Shown: positions 32,736-42,164, numbered from the stretch's first letter. The stretch: DNA of 47,355 nt from DASYQD01 sp036005845 (GCA_036005845.1 DASYQD010000095.1:1-47355), one strand, 5' to 3'. Numbers and translations are program-made. Notes: generated by a model from the sequence alone, not told the origin.

Positions 32736-33902
32736 ATGATTCCTCGCCGGCTGTTGCCGTCGCTCACCGCTGCGTTGACCGAATCGCCGGCAGTGGCGCT
32801 GCTGGGGCCGCGCCAGGTGGGCAAGACCACGCTGGCGCTCGAGTTGGCCGAGACGCGGCCGGCGGTCTATCTCGACCTCGAATCTGCAGCCGATCGGGCC
32901 AAGCTCGTCGAGCCCGAGCTGTACTTGCCGCAGCACGAGGACAAGCTTGTCATCCTCGACGAGATCCAGCGTACGCCTCAGCTCTTCCAGAGTCTGCGCG
33001 GTCTCATCGACGCGGGCCGGCGGCGCGGGCGGACCAAGGGCCGCTTCCTCGTCCTCGGCTCGGCGTCGATCGACCTGCTCAAGCAGTCGAGCGAGTCGCT
33101 CGCGGGACGCATTCGCTACCTGGAGCTCGCTCCGTTGGACGCCGGCGAGGTCGGCGCCAGGCGCCTCGATGCACTCTGGCTGCGCGGCGGGTTTCCAGAG
33201 AGCCTGCTCGCCGCGTCCGATGCGGCCAGCCTGCGCTGGCGCCTCGATTTCATTCGCACCTACCTCGAGCGCGACATCCCGCAACTCGGACCGCGCATTC
33301 CGGCGGAGACCCTGCGCCGGCTCTGGACGATGCTCGCGCACCAGCAGGGCGCGCTGCTAAACGCCGCCGGCTTCGCTCGCTCGCTCGCCGTGGACGGCAA
33401 GACGATCGCCTCCTACCTCGACTTGCTGGCGGACCTGCTCCTCGTGCGCCGCTTGTCGCCGTGGCACGGCAACGTCCGCAAGCGGCTGGTCAAATCGCCG
33501 AAGGTCTACGTGCGCGACAGCGGGCTGGTCCACGCGTTGCTCGGGATCGCCGACCGCGAGGCGCTCCTCGGGCACCCGGTGGCTGGTGGAAGCTGGGAAG
33601 GCTTGGCGATCGAATCGCTCGTCGCCGCCGCGCCGAGCGGCACCGAGGCGCACTTCTTCCGCACCGCCGCAGGCGCCGAGATCGACTTGCTCCTGAAGCT
33701 GCCCGGCCATCGCAAGCCGTGGGCGATCGAGATCAAGCGCGGGCTGGCGCCGAAGCTCGAACGGAGCTTCTACCTGGCCTGCGAAACCGTTCGGCCGGAG
33801 CGGCGCTTCGTCGTTTATTCGGGTGCCGAGCGTTTCGCGCTCTCCGCAGGAGTAGACACGCTGTCGCTCGTCGATCTGTGCGCAGAGCTCTCCGCGGCGT
33901 GA
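32736..33902 (+). CDS. AAA ATPase with DUF4143 C-terminal domain
   Basis: 388 aa. Walker A is GPRQVGKTT (near residue 24) and Walker B is VILDEIQR (near 72). The sensor-1-like strand reads RFLVLGSASIDLL. The middle is helical, and the C-terminal DUF4143 part has the PD-(D/E)XK-like signature EIDLLLKLP...WAIEIKRG. Members of this family are common, often mobile between genomes, and poorly characterised; a role in defence or nucleic acid handling is only suggested. The operator-like repeat in its promoter suggests autoregulation. It is monocistronic, and the M13 peptidase gene converges on it 30 bases away. Confidence 0.87.
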   Translation: MIPRRLLPSLTAALTESPAVALLGPRQVGKTTLALELAETRPAVYLDLESAADRAKLVEPELYLPQHEDKLVILDEIQRTPQLFQSLRGLIDAGRRRGRTKGRFLVLGSASIDLLKQSSESLAGRIRYLELAPLDAGEVGARRLDALWLRGGFPESLLAASDAASLRWRLDFIRTYLERDIPQLGPRIPAETLRRLWTMLAHQQGALLNAAGFARSLAVDGKTIASYLDLLADLLLVRRLSPWHGNVRKRLVKSPKVYVRDSGLVHALLGIADREALLGHPVAGGSWEGLAIESLVAAAPSGTEAHFFRTAAGAEIDLLLKLPGHRKPWAIEIKRGLAPKLERSFYLACETVRPERRFVVYSGAERFALSAGVDTLSLVDLCAELSAA

Positions 33903-33932
33903 GCCGAGGAGAGCTCTCGCAGTCCTCAGGCG

Positions 33933-36098
33933 TCACCAGACGTGGCAGGCGGTCTTGCTCACCATCGGCGCATCGGCGCTGCACTTCCAGGCCGCGGCGA
34001 ACTCGGGCATGTTCTGCAGCACGCCGTTGGTGCGGTACCTGCCGGGAGAGTGCGGGTCGGTCAACGCGCGCAGGCGCGCCGTCTCCGGCGTCTGGTTCGA
34101 GCACCAGATCTGGGCGAAGGAGATGAAGAAGCGCTGCTCGGGCGTGTAGCCCTCGACGACGCCGAGCGGCTTGGACTCCATCGAGCGGTGCAGGGCCATC
34201 AGCGCCAGGCGCACGCCGCCGTTGTCGGCGGTGTTCTCGCCGAGGGTGAGGTGGCCGTTGAGCTTGAGGTCGCCCACCGCGGTGAAGCCGCCGTACTCGT
34301 CGGCGATGCACTCGGTGCGCGTCTTGAACTCGGCGTTGTCCTGCGGCGTCCACCAGTCGCGCAGATTGCCGTCGGCGTCGAACTTGGCGCCCTGGTCGTC
34401 GAAGCCGTGGGTGAGCTCGTGGCCGATGACGGCGCCGACGCCGCCGAAGTTCACCGCGTCGTCGGCTTTGTTGTCGTAGAACGGCGGCTCGAGGATGCCG
34501 GCGGGGAAGTTGATGTTGTTCTGCAGCGGGCTGTAGTAGGCGTTGACGGTGGGCGGCGACATGCCCCACTCGCTGCGATCCACGGGCTTGCCGATCTTGT
34601 CGAGGTTGCGCCGGTACTCGAACTGTTGGGCGCGCAGCACGTTGCCGGCGAGGTCGCCGCGCACGACGTTGACGCTGCCGTAGTCGCGCCACTTGTCGGG
34701 GTAGCCGATCTTGTTGGCCACCGCGGCGAGCTTGCCGGCCGCGGCCTGCTTGGTGGCCGGGGTCATCCACGGCAGGTCCTGGAGGTCGCTGCCCATCGAC
34801 TTTTCGATCTCGCCCACCATGGCGAGCGTGCGCGCCTTGGCGTCGGGCGGGAAGTTCTGCTCCACGTAGGGCTGGCCGAGCGCCTCGCCGAGCAGATCGT
34901 CGGTGAGCGTGACACACCGCTTCCAGCGCGCCTGCAGCTCCTTCTGGCCGCCGAGGTACTGCTGGTAGAAGGCAAAGTTCTCGTCGACGAACGGCTGCGA
35001 GAGATAGGGCGCCACTTCGTGCGCGAGGTGCCAGCGCAGGTAGCTCTTCCACGCCGCGATCGGCACCGACGAGAGCATGGCGTCGACCTGCTTGAAGAAC
35101 TCGGGGTTGCCGACGTTGAGCTTGGTGATGGCCGGCGCGCCGGTCGCGACGAAGAAGCGGTCGAGGCCGAAGGTGGGGGCGAGCTTCTGCGCCTCGGCGC
35201 GCGTCATCGGGTGGTCGAGGTTCTTCGGGTCGCGTCGTTGCACCGGGTCCCACGACGGCGCGGCGAGCCGGTTCTCGATGTCCATCACCGTCTTGGCGTC
35301 GTCGGCGGCCTGCGCCGGCGCCGTGCCGAGGAGGGCGAGCATCTTCTCGACGTGCTGCTGGTAGCGCTCGCGAGTCTCCACCGACTTGGCGTCGGTCTTC
35401 GTGTAGTAATCCTTGTTGGGCAGGCCGAGGCCGCCCTGGTCGAGCGCCGCGATGGTGGCCCGCGCGTCATGGAAGTCCGGCTGCTGGCCGAAGCGGAACA
35501 GGACGTTGACGGTCATCCCCTGCAGGCGTGCGATCTCGTCCATGAGCTGCGGTACGGTGGCGATGGCGTCGATGCGCTGCAGCTCGCCGGCGATCGGCTT
35601 CGCACCGGCGGCGTTGGCGGCCGCCTCGTCCATGCACGAGGCGTAGAAGTCGCCGATCTTCTGCTCGACGGCGGAGCGCTTGGGCGACGGCGCCGCCGCC
35701 TTGTCGAGGATCTGGCGCAGCAGCGCACGGTTATGCTCCGCGAGCTCGTTGAAGCGGCCCCAGCGGCCCTGGTCGCTGGGCACCGGGTTCTTCGCCATCC
35801 AACCGCCGCACGCGTACTGATAGAAGTCGGCGCACGGGTCGGCGCTCTTGTCGACGGCGGTGAGGTCGAAAGCCTTGAGCGGGCGCAGTGCCTGCGCCTC
35901 CGACTCGGCGGCGCTGGGCGGCGTCGCCGGCACCGGCGCCGGCTGCGCCGGCGGCGTGACGTCGCCCGGTTGCGGCTTCGGCGTGGCGGGGGCCGTCTGC
36001 TGCGGCGGCGCGGTTTGCGCGGCGAGCAGCGCCGGCAGCGCCATCAAGGCCAGGGCCGAGAGGAGAGTGAAGGGGAGAGCGCGTCGCATCCGTCGCAT
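33933..36098 (-). CDS. M13 (neprilysin-like) metallopeptidase
   Basis: 721 aa. A signal peptide (PFTLLSALALMALPALLAAQ) is followed by a Pro/Thr/Gln-rich linker, then the M13 N-terminal domain from DPCADFYQYACGGWM. The catalytic region shows NAYYSPLQNNINFPAG, the zinc motif GHELTHGFDD (His560, Glu561, His564) and GENTADNGG, which carries the third zinc ligand Glu. It ends in CHVW, the typical C-terminal Cys-x-x-Trp of the family. It should be a secreted oligopeptidase. GGAGG lies 5 bases before the ATG at 36098. The M16 gene diverges from it, with 132 bases shared as a regulatory region. Confidence 0.95.
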   Translation of the reverse strand: MRRMRRALPFTLLSALALMALPALLAAQTAPPQQTAPATPKPQPGDVTPPAQPAPVPATPPSAAESEAQALRPLKAFDLTAVDKSADPCADFYQYACGGWMAKNPVPSDQGRWGRFNELAEHNRALLRQILDKAAAPSPKRSAVEQKIGDFYASCMDEAAANAAGAKPIAGELQRIDAIATVPQLMDEIARLQGMTVNVLFRFGQQPDFHDARATIAALDQGGLGLPNKDYYTKTDAKSVETRERYQQHVEKMLALLGTAPAQAADDAKTVMDIENRLAAPSWDPVQRRDPKNLDHPMTRAEAQKLAPTFGLDRFFVATGAPAITKLNVGNPEFFKQVDAMLSSVPIAAWKSYLRWHLAHEVAPYLSQPFVDENFAFYQQYLGGQKELQARWKRCVTLTDDLLGEALGQPYVEQNFPPDAKARTLAMVGEIEKSMGSDLQDLPWMTPATKQAAAGKLAAVANKIGYPDKWRDYGSVNVVRGDLAGNVLRAQQFEYRRNLDKIGKPVDRSEWGMSPPTVNAYYSPLQNNINFPAGILEPPFYDNKADDAVNFGGVGAVIGHELTHGFDDQGAKFDADGNLRDWWTPQDNAEFKTRTECIADEYGGFTAVGDLKLNGHLTLGENTADNGGVRLALMALHRSMESKPLGVVEGYTPEQRFFISFAQIWCSNQTPETARLRALTDPHSPGRYRTNGVLQNMPEFAAAWKCSADAPMVSKTACHVW

Positions 36099-36230
36099 CA
36101 GGACCTCCGTCGGTGGATGGTGGAGTCGCGAGTGAGGTGCCGTTCGTGCGCAGGACGAGTGTAAACCCTTCGTGCGCGCTAGAGTTCGGTAGCGGATGCG
36201 ACAACGGCGCTCGTCGCCGGAGGGGTCGTC

Positions 36231-39065
36231 ATGCGTCATCGCCGTCTTGGTCCCTCGCTGATCGCCGCGCTGACTCTCACGGCCGCGGCGGCACCCGCGG
36301 CTCCCGCCGGCGACGTTGCCGGCCAGCTGCCGACGCTCGCCATTCGCCACCGCACGCTGAGCAACGGCCTCGACGTCTACTCGGTGGAGGACCACACGAC
36401 GCCGACGGTGGCGATCCAGGTCAGCTACCGCGTCGGCTCCAAGGACGATCCACCCGGCCGCAGCGGCTTCGCCCACCTCTTCGAGCACTTGATGTTCAAG
36501 CGCACGCGCAACATGCCGGCCGAGATGATGGACCGCCTCACCGAGGACGTCGGCGGCTGGAACGATGCCACCACGTTGGACGACGCAACCTTGTTCTACG
36601 AGGTGGTGCCGTCGCGCTATCTCGAGCCGCTGCTGTGGGCCGAGGCCGAGCGCATGGCAACGCTGCGGGTGGACGCCGCGAGCTTCGCCGCCGAGCGGGG
36701 GGTCGTCGAGGAGGAGTACCGGCAGCGGGTCGACGCCACGCCCTACGGCGCGCTCTACGCCCGCTTCCTGCCCGAGAGCGCCTTTCTCGTCCACCCTTAC
36801 CGGCGCCCCGGCATCGGCTCGATCAACGACCTCGAGTCCGCCACCCTCGAGGACGTGCAGGCGTTCCACCACACCTACTACCGGCCCGACAACGCCGTGC
36901 TCGTGGTGGTCGGCGACTTCGCTCCGCAGCAGCTCGATGCCTGGGTCGACCGCTACCTGGGGCCCATCCCGCGACCGCACGGCACGCTGCCGCGCGTCGC
37001 CGCGGTCGAGCCGCCGCGCGACGGGGAACGGCGTTTCGTCTACTACCACTCCGACCTGCCGTTGCCGGCGGTGGCCATCGACTTCCTCGTGCCGCCGGCC
37101 GCCGACGCCTCGGCCCCGGCGTCGCTGGTGACCGAGGCGCTGTTCAGCGCGGGCAACTCGTCGCGTCTCAACGAGAGGCTGGTCCACCAGCAGGAGGTGG
37201 CCTCGGAAGCGTTTGCCTGGAGCTACCTGCTCCAAGACGCTGGCCTCTTCGTCGTCGCCGGCGTCGCCGCCAACGGCAAAGCTCCTGCCGACGTCGAGCG
37301 GGCACTCCTCGCCGAGGTCGACCGCCTGAAGAACGAGCCGGTGCCCGTCGCCGAGCTCGACAAGGTCAAGCGGCAGCTCCTCACCGGACGCCTGCTGCAA
37401 CTGCGGCGGGCCATCGGCAAGGCGAACGCGGTGAGCAACGCCGTAGTGCTGCTCGGTGATGCCGAGGCGGCGAACGCGCAGCTCGCGCGGCTGCTGGCAG
37501 TCACGCCCGCCGACGTGCAGGCGTACGCCCAGCGCTTCTTCCGCGAAGACAACCGCGTGGTGCTCCACTACCTGTCGGAAGACGCGAAGCCGGCCGCGCC
37601 CGCAGCCGTCGAGGCAGCGGCGGACAAGGTGGAGAAGCCGCCGGGGCCAGGTCCGGCGGTCGCTCCGACGGTTCCGCAGGCGGTCGAGCGCCGGCTGCCG
37701 AACGGGTTGCGCGTGGTCGCCGTGCAGACGCAGGGCGTCCCACTCACCACCGCGCGGCTGCTGGTGCGCGGCGGCGCTGCCGCCGATCCCGCCGATCGCG
37801 CGGGGCTCGCCGACCTGACGGCGCGCCTGCTCCAGCGCGGCACCGCCTCGCGCTCGGCCGCCGACGTCGCCACCGCCGTCGAGTCGCTGGGCGGAAGCCT
37901 CGACTCCGCCGCTTCGTGGGACGGCTCGAGCGCCACCGTGACGGTGCTGACGGCGCAGCTCGCGCCTGCTCTCGACCTGCTGGCCGACGTCGTCGAGCAT
38001 CCCGCCTTCGCGGCCGACGAGCTCGACAAGCTGCGGCGCGAGCGGCTCGACCAGCTGTCCGTCGACGCGCAGGAGCCGGGAGAGCTCGCGGCGCTGGCGG
38101 CGCAGCGTGAGGTGTTCGGCGCGCGGCCTTACGGTCACGCGCTCGGCGGCACGCCAACCTCTCTCACCGCCATCGGCCGCGACGACCTGCGGAGCTTCCA
38201 CACGCGGGTCTACCGTCCCGACGATGCCGCGCTGATCATCGCCGGCACGCTGGCGCCCGAGGAGACGATCGCCGCGGCGACCCGCGCCTTCGGGGGGTGG
38301 CCGCGGCCGAGGACGCGGCCGTCGTCGGAGGGCAGCTCGGCTCCGACCGCCGTTCGCTCGGCTCCCTCGCCGACCGAGGCCGGCTCGGCGCAGCCGGCCT
38401 CGGTGCTGGTCGTCGACCTGCCCGGCGCCGGTCAGGCTGCGGTGGCGGTGGCGGGCGAGACGATGCTGCGGCGCGACCCGCGCTACGCCGCTTCGCAGGT
38501 GCTCAACGCGGTGTTCGGTGGCGGCTACTCGGCGCGTCTCAACCACGAGGTCCGCATCGAGCGCGCTCTCTCGTACGGCGCTATCAGCAGGCTCGATGCG
38601 CGCCGCCTCGGCGGCTACTTTCTGGCCACCGCGCAGACCAAGAATCCTTCGGCCCCTGAGGTGGCGTCGGTGATGCTCGATCTGCTCGCCGCCCTCGCCG
38701 CCACCGCGCCGCCGGCCGACGAGCTGCAGCCGCGCAAGGCCGCTCTCGGCGGTGACTTCAACAGCGCGCTGGAGACCACCACCGGCCTGGTCGGGCAGCT
38801 CGGCGAGTTGGTGCTGCATGATCTGCCCCTGTCGGAGCTGCAGCGCTATCTGCCGGCGGTCGAAGCAGTGCCCGGCGAGGCCGTTCGCACGCTGGCCGCG
38901 GAGGAGCTGCGGCCGGCGGACCTCCACCTGGTGGTCGTCGGCGATGGCAAGATCTTCCTCGACGCGTTACGCCAGCGGTTCCCCCAGCTGCGCGTGACGA
39001 CTGCCGGGAAGCTACTGCCGGGACTGCCGGCGCCGCCGGCCGCAGCAGCCGGCGGCCGTGGCTGA
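36231..39065 (+). CDS. Secreted M16 zinc peptidase, two-domain
   Basis: 944 aa with a signal peptide (LGPSLIAALTLTAAAAPAA). The N-terminal M16 unit has the inverted zinc motif H-x-x-E-H in AHLFEHLMF (His82, Glu85, His86), with the downstream Glu in GVVEEEYRQ. The second M16 unit begins at about LPNGLRVVAVQTQGVPLTTA (near residue 488) and lacks HxxEH, so it is the non-catalytic half of a clamshell. Family members degrade peptides or processed leader sequences in the periplasm. GGAGGGG precedes the ATG. It is divergent from the M13 gene, and both would be exported, suggesting joint peptide turnover. Confidence 0.94.
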   Translation: MRHRRLGPSLIAALTLTAAAAPAAPAGDVAGQLPTLAIRHRTLSNGLDVYSVEDHTTPTVAIQVSYRVGSKDDPPGRSGFAHLFEHLMFKRTRNMPAEMMDRLTEDVGGWNDATTLDDATLFYEVVPSRYLEPLLWAEAERMATLRVDAASFAAERGVVEEEYRQRVDATPYGALYARFLPESAFLVHPYRRPGIGSINDLESATLEDVQAFHHTYYRPDNAVLVVVGDFAPQQLDAWVDRYLGPIPRPHGTLPRVAAVEPPRDGERRFVYYHSDLPLPAVAIDFLVPPAADASAPASLVTEALFSAGNSSRLNERLVHQQEVASEAFAWSYLLQDAGLFVVAGVAANGKAPADVERALLAEVDRLKNEPVPVAELDKVKRQLLTGRLLQLRRAIGKANAVSNAVVLLGDAEAANAQLARLLAVTPADVQAYAQRFFREDNRVVLHYLSEDAKPAAPAAVEAAADKVEKPPGPGPAVAPTVPQAVERRLPNGLRVVAVQTQGVPLTTARLLVRGGAAADPADRAGLADLTARLLQRGTASRSAADVATAVESLGGSLDSAASWDGSSATVTVLTAQLAPALDLLADVVEHPAFAADELDKLRRERLDQLSVDAQEPGELAALAAQREVFGARPYGHALGGTPTSLTAIGRDDLRSFHTRVYRPDDAALIIAGTLAPEETIAAATRAFGGWPRPRTRPSSEGSSAPTAVRSAPSPTEAGSAQPASVLVVDLPGAGQAAVAVAGETMLRRDPRYAASQVLNAVFGGGYSARLNHEVRIERALSYGAISRLDARRLGGYFLATAQTKNPSAPEVASVMLDLLAALAATAPPADELQPRKAALGGDFNSALETTTGLVGQLGELVLHDLPLSELQRYLPAVEAVPGEAVRTLAAEELRPADLHLVVVGDGKIFLDALRQRFPQLRVTTAGKLLPGLPAPPAAAAGGRG

Positions 39066-39079
39066 GCCGGCTCGGCGCA

Positions 39080-41725
39080 CTACTCGGCGCGCAGCGCCGC
39101 CTGCGGCGCCAGCCTCGCGGCGAGCAGCGCCGGCACGGCGGTAGCGAGCAGGGCGACGAGCCCGAGCACGACGGGCACCACCGCGTAGGTGAGCGGATCG
39201 GTGGCGCGCACCTCGTAGAGCAGCGCCGCCAGCGGCCGCGACAGCAGCAGAGCGGCGACGAGCCCGACGACGATGCCGCGCATCACCAGCGCCGCGCCCT
39301 GGCCGAGCACCACCCCGACCACTTGCGCGCGGGTGGCGCCGAGGGCCACGCGGACGCCGATCTCGCGCCGGCGCTGCGCCACGCTGTAGGAGACGACGCC
39401 GTAGAGGCCGACCGCGGCGAGCAGCAGAGCGAGCACGGCGAAGGCGGCGAGCGCCTGGCCCTGCAGCCGCTGGCGCCAGAGCGTGCGCGCGATCGCCTGC
39501 TCGAAGGTCTCGACGCGGTAGATCGGCACGTCCGCGTCGAGCTCGCGCACCGCCTGGCGCACGGCGGGAACGAGCGACAGCGGGTCGGCGAGGCGCGAGC
39601 GCAGCACCACCGTCTGCGTCGAGCTCGGCCAGGCGCCGTAGGGGAAGTACACCGCCGGCTGCATCGGCTGCGGCAGCCGGTAGTGACGGTAGTCGGCGAC
39701 GACGCCGACGATGGGCGCCCAGGGGTCCTCGCCGTCCGGCTCCCCGACCTTGACGCGATAGCCGAGCGGGTCGCGGCCGTTGAGGAAGCGGCGCGCGAAG
39801 CTCTCGTTGACGAGGACGTTCGGAGCCGCGGGGTCGCGGTCGGCATCGCCGAATGGACGACCGCGCAGCAGCGGCACGCCCATGGCGCGGAAGAACTGCG
39901 GCGTGACGATCTGGTAGTGCGCGATGCGCTCCTCACCCGGCTGCAGCGGCAGCCCATCGATGGAGATGCCGCCTTCGACGTTCCAACCGGAGAACGGCGT
40001 GCCCTGGCCCGAGCCGACGACCTCGACGCCGGGCAGGCCGCGCAGCCTTGCGAAGAGCTGGTCGAAGAAGATCACCCGCTTCGGTTTCTCGCCGTAGGTC
40101 GTCTGCGGCAGGGTGACGCGGAAGGAGACGATGCCGTCGCGGTCGAAGCCGAGGTCGGTCGACATCAACGCGAGGTAGCTGCGCACGAGGAGACCGGCGC
40201 CCGTCATCAACACCAGGGAGAGGGCGATCTCGGCGATCACCAGCGTCGAGCGGGCGCGGTTCTTCTCGCGTCCCTCGCCCGATCCCGCGGTGCCGTCGCG
40301 CAGCGCCGGGCTCAGCCGTTGGTGGCCGGCGCGCCACGCCGGCAGCAGCCCGAAGAGCGCCGCCGTCGCCACGGTGAGCAGGGTGACGAAGACGAGCACG
40401 TTGCGGTCGACGACGAGCGAGAAGTAGAACGGCACGTCGTCGGGGAAGGCGCGGCCCGCGAGGCGCAGGCCGATCACCGTGAAGGCGCCGCCGAGCAGCG
40501 CGCCGGCGGCGGCGATGACCAGGCTCTCGGCGAGGAGCTGGCGCATGACGCGGCCGCGGCCCGCCCCGAGGCTCGCCCGCAGCGCCAGCTCGCGGGCGCG
40601 GCCGGCGGCACGCACCAGCGACAGGTTGGCGACGTTGGCGCAGGCGACGAGAAGCACGGCGCCGACGGCGGCGAGGAAGACCAGCAACGGCCGCCGCAGC
40701 TTGCCGACGATGTCCTCGCGCAGCGGAATCACCTCCGCCTCCCAGCCCAGGTTGTCGGCCGGGCGGGCGCGCTGCAGGTCGAGCGAGACGCGCTTGATGT
40801 CGCTCTGCGCGGCCTCGATGGTGACACCGGGCCGCAGGCGCCCGATCGCTCCGGCGTAGAAACGGTTGCTGGGCAGGTCGTTGACCGGGTCGCGGCGGAG
40901 CGGTTGCCAGGCGAGCCCGCGCTCGGGGAACGCGAAGCGCGGCGGCATCACCCCGATCACCGTCGCCGGCTGCCCGTCGACCATGACCGACCGCCCGAGC
41001 ACTCCGCGGTCGCCGGCGAAGCGCCGCTGCCAGAGCCCCCACGAGATCAGCACGACGCGCGGCGCGCCGATGGCGTCCTCGCCCTTCGCGAAGCCGCGGC
41101 CGAGCGCCGGCTCGACGCCGAGCACCGAGAACAGGTTGGCGGTGACGTCGGCCGCCTCCACCCGTTCCGGCTCGGCGCCGGTGCCGGTGAAGGTCATCGT
41201 GCTCCACGAGAACATCCCCATGTCTTGGAAGGTGTGGTTGGCGCGCTGCCAGTCGTCGAAGTCGGGGCGCGAGATGTTGACGCCGTGAGTGTCCTGCGCC
41301 GGCTGCGTCGCGTAGAGGACGACCAGCCGATCGGGATGCGGGAAGGGCAGCGGGCGCAAGAGCAGCCCGTTGACCACTCCGAAGATGGTGGTGGTGACGC
41401 CGATGCCGAGCGCCACGCAGAGCACCGCCATGGTGGTGAAGGTGGGGGAGCGGCGGAGGCTGCGGATCGCGTAGCGCAGGTCGCGGGCCGACTCTTCGAG
41501 CCAGCGCGGCACGCGCGCACCCCACGCCTCCTCCCGCCAGGCGTCGGGGGCCCCGAAGGCGAGCCGCGCCTGCTGCCGCGCCTCGGCGGGCGGCACGCCC
41601 TGGCGCACCAACTCCTCCGCTTCGAGCTCGACGTGCTGCCGCATCTCCTCGTCCATCTCACTCCACAGCTCGTTGCGTCGCAGGACCTTGCCCAGCAGGC
41701 TCCGCTTGCGGGGGGACGTGGTCAT
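39080..41725 (-). CDS. ADOP-type orphan ABC permease with N-terminal helical domain
   Basis: 881 aa. It differs from the other two ADOP copies in carrying an N-terminal cytoplasmic helical segment of about 80 residues (DEEMRQHVELEAEELVRQG, PPAEARQQARLAFG), found in the PadR-linked form. The membrane part follows: TMAVLCVALGIGVTTTIFGV, a periplasmic domain, VLLVACANVANLSLVRAAG, a second unit from LVIAEIALSLVLMTGAGL, and ALLLAAVGLYGVVSYSV at the C-terminus. It starts at 41725, 28 bases after the padR stop, so it is the second gene of the padR operon and is presumably under its control. Confidence 0.9.
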   Translation of the reverse strand: MTTSPRKRSLLGKVLRRNELWSEMDEEMRQHVELEAEELVRQGVPPAEARQQARLAFGAPDAWREEAWGARVPRWLEESARDLRYAIRSLRRSPTFTTMAVLCVALGIGVTTTIFGVVNGLLLRPLPFPHPDRLVVLYATQPAQDTHGVNISRPDFDDWQRANHTFQDMGMFSWSTMTFTGTGAEPERVEAADVTANLFSVLGVEPALGRGFAKGEDAIGAPRVVLISWGLWQRRFAGDRGVLGRSVMVDGQPATVIGVMPPRFAFPERGLAWQPLRRDPVNDLPSNRFYAGAIGRLRPGVTIEAAQSDIKRVSLDLQRARPADNLGWEAEVIPLREDIVGKLRRPLLVFLAAVGAVLLVACANVANLSLVRAAGRARELALRASLGAGRGRVMRQLLAESLVIAAAGALLGGAFTVIGLRLAGRAFPDDVPFYFSLVVDRNVLVFVTLLTVATAALFGLLPAWRAGHQRLSPALRDGTAGSGEGREKNRARSTLVIAEIALSLVLMTGAGLLVRSYLALMSTDLGFDRDGIVSFRVTLPQTTYGEKPKRVIFFDQLFARLRGLPGVEVVGSGQGTPFSGWNVEGGISIDGLPLQPGEERIAHYQIVTPQFFRAMGVPLLRGRPFGDADRDPAAPNVLVNESFARRFLNGRDPLGYRVKVGEPDGEDPWAPIVGVVADYRHYRLPQPMQPAVYFPYGAWPSSTQTVVLRSRLADPLSLVPAVRQAVRELDADVPIYRVETFEQAIARTLWRQRLQGQALAAFAVLALLLAAVGLYGVVSYSVAQRRREIGVRVALGATRAQVVGVVLGQGAALVMRGIVVGLVAALLLSRPLAALLYEVRATDPLTYAVVPVVLGLVALLATAVPALLAARLAPQAALRAE

Positions 41726-41753
41726 CGCTCGACCCTCGGTTGGAACGTTGCGC

Positions 41754-42107
41754 TCAGGTGGAGGCGAGGACTCGCTCGACGGCACCGGCGAAGAGGCGCC
41801 ACCCCTCGCGCCCGGCTTCGAGCTGCCGCATGCCGTCGTCGGTGAGCCGGTAGAGCTTGGCGCGGCGGCCCTCGGGCGAGACGCCCCACTCGGGAGCGAT
41901 CCAGCCGCGCTCTTCGAGCCGATAGAGCGCCGGGTAGAGCGAGCCCTGGTTGACCTGCAGGACGTCCTCGGAGAGCTGGCGGATGCGCTTGCTGATCCCC
42001 CAGCCGTGGAGCGGCTCCCGCACCAACGACTTGAGGATCAGCAGGTCGAGGCTCCCTTGCAGTAGGTCCGCTCGACCGCCGGCGGTGCGTTCGTCATGCT
42101 TGGTCAT
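41754..42107 (-). CDS. PadR family transcriptional regulator
   Basis: 117 aa. The winged-helix sequence is clear: LLQGSLDLLILKSLVREPLHG, then NQGSLYPALYRLEERGWIAPEW and KLYRLTDDGMRQLEAG, which are the recognition helix and wing of PadR proteins. The ATG at 42107 is preferred over an upstream TTG at 42128 because it lies 6 bases after the -10 box. It is directly followed by the ADOP gene. Its promoter carries a nested palindrome (42105-42138), so it is probably its own repressor, and releases repression on binding an unknown ligand. Confidence 0.95.
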   Translation of the reverse strand: MTKHDERTAGGRADLLQGSLDLLILKSLVREPLHGWGISKRIRQLSEDVLQVNQGSLYPALYRLEERGWIAPEWGVSPEGRRAKLYRLTDDGMRQLEAGREGWRLFAGAVERVLAST

Positions 42108-42142
42108 TCGACAATTGTCGAGTGACAATTGTCGAATGTCAA
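42105..42142 (-). promoter_or_regulatory. Leaderless padR promoter inside a nested palindromic operator
   Basis: On the minus strand: TTGACA (42142-42137), 17-base spacer, GACAAT (42119-42114), 6 bases, ATG. The plus strand shows a 15-bp arm at 42105-42119 (CATTCGACAATTGTC), 4 bases, and its exact reverse complement at 42124-42138. Each arm also contains the palindrome GACAATTGTC. The two inner palindromes are 14 bp apart. The arms cover the spacer, the -10 and the start codon, so binding would block transcription. Confidence 0.75.
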
Positions 42143-42164
42143 GGCTTCGCGGAACACAGCTTCG

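Noticed and set aside
33901..33930. GAGGA/TCCTC stem between the DUF4143 and M13 genes
   Set aside because: Only five pairs with an unpaired loop of 12 bases and no T-tract; too weak to annotate.
33933..38927. Very long open frame on the minus strand that continues far upstream of the M13 peptidase start
   Set aside because: The part beyond 36098 is antisense to the M16 gene, with Arg/Gly/Val-rich low-complexity sequence and no recognisable motif; high GC content keeps such frames open.
42108..42128. TTG start giving a PadR protein 7 residues longer
   Set aside because: It lies upstream of the -10 box, and the ATG at 42107 fits the leaderless promoter.
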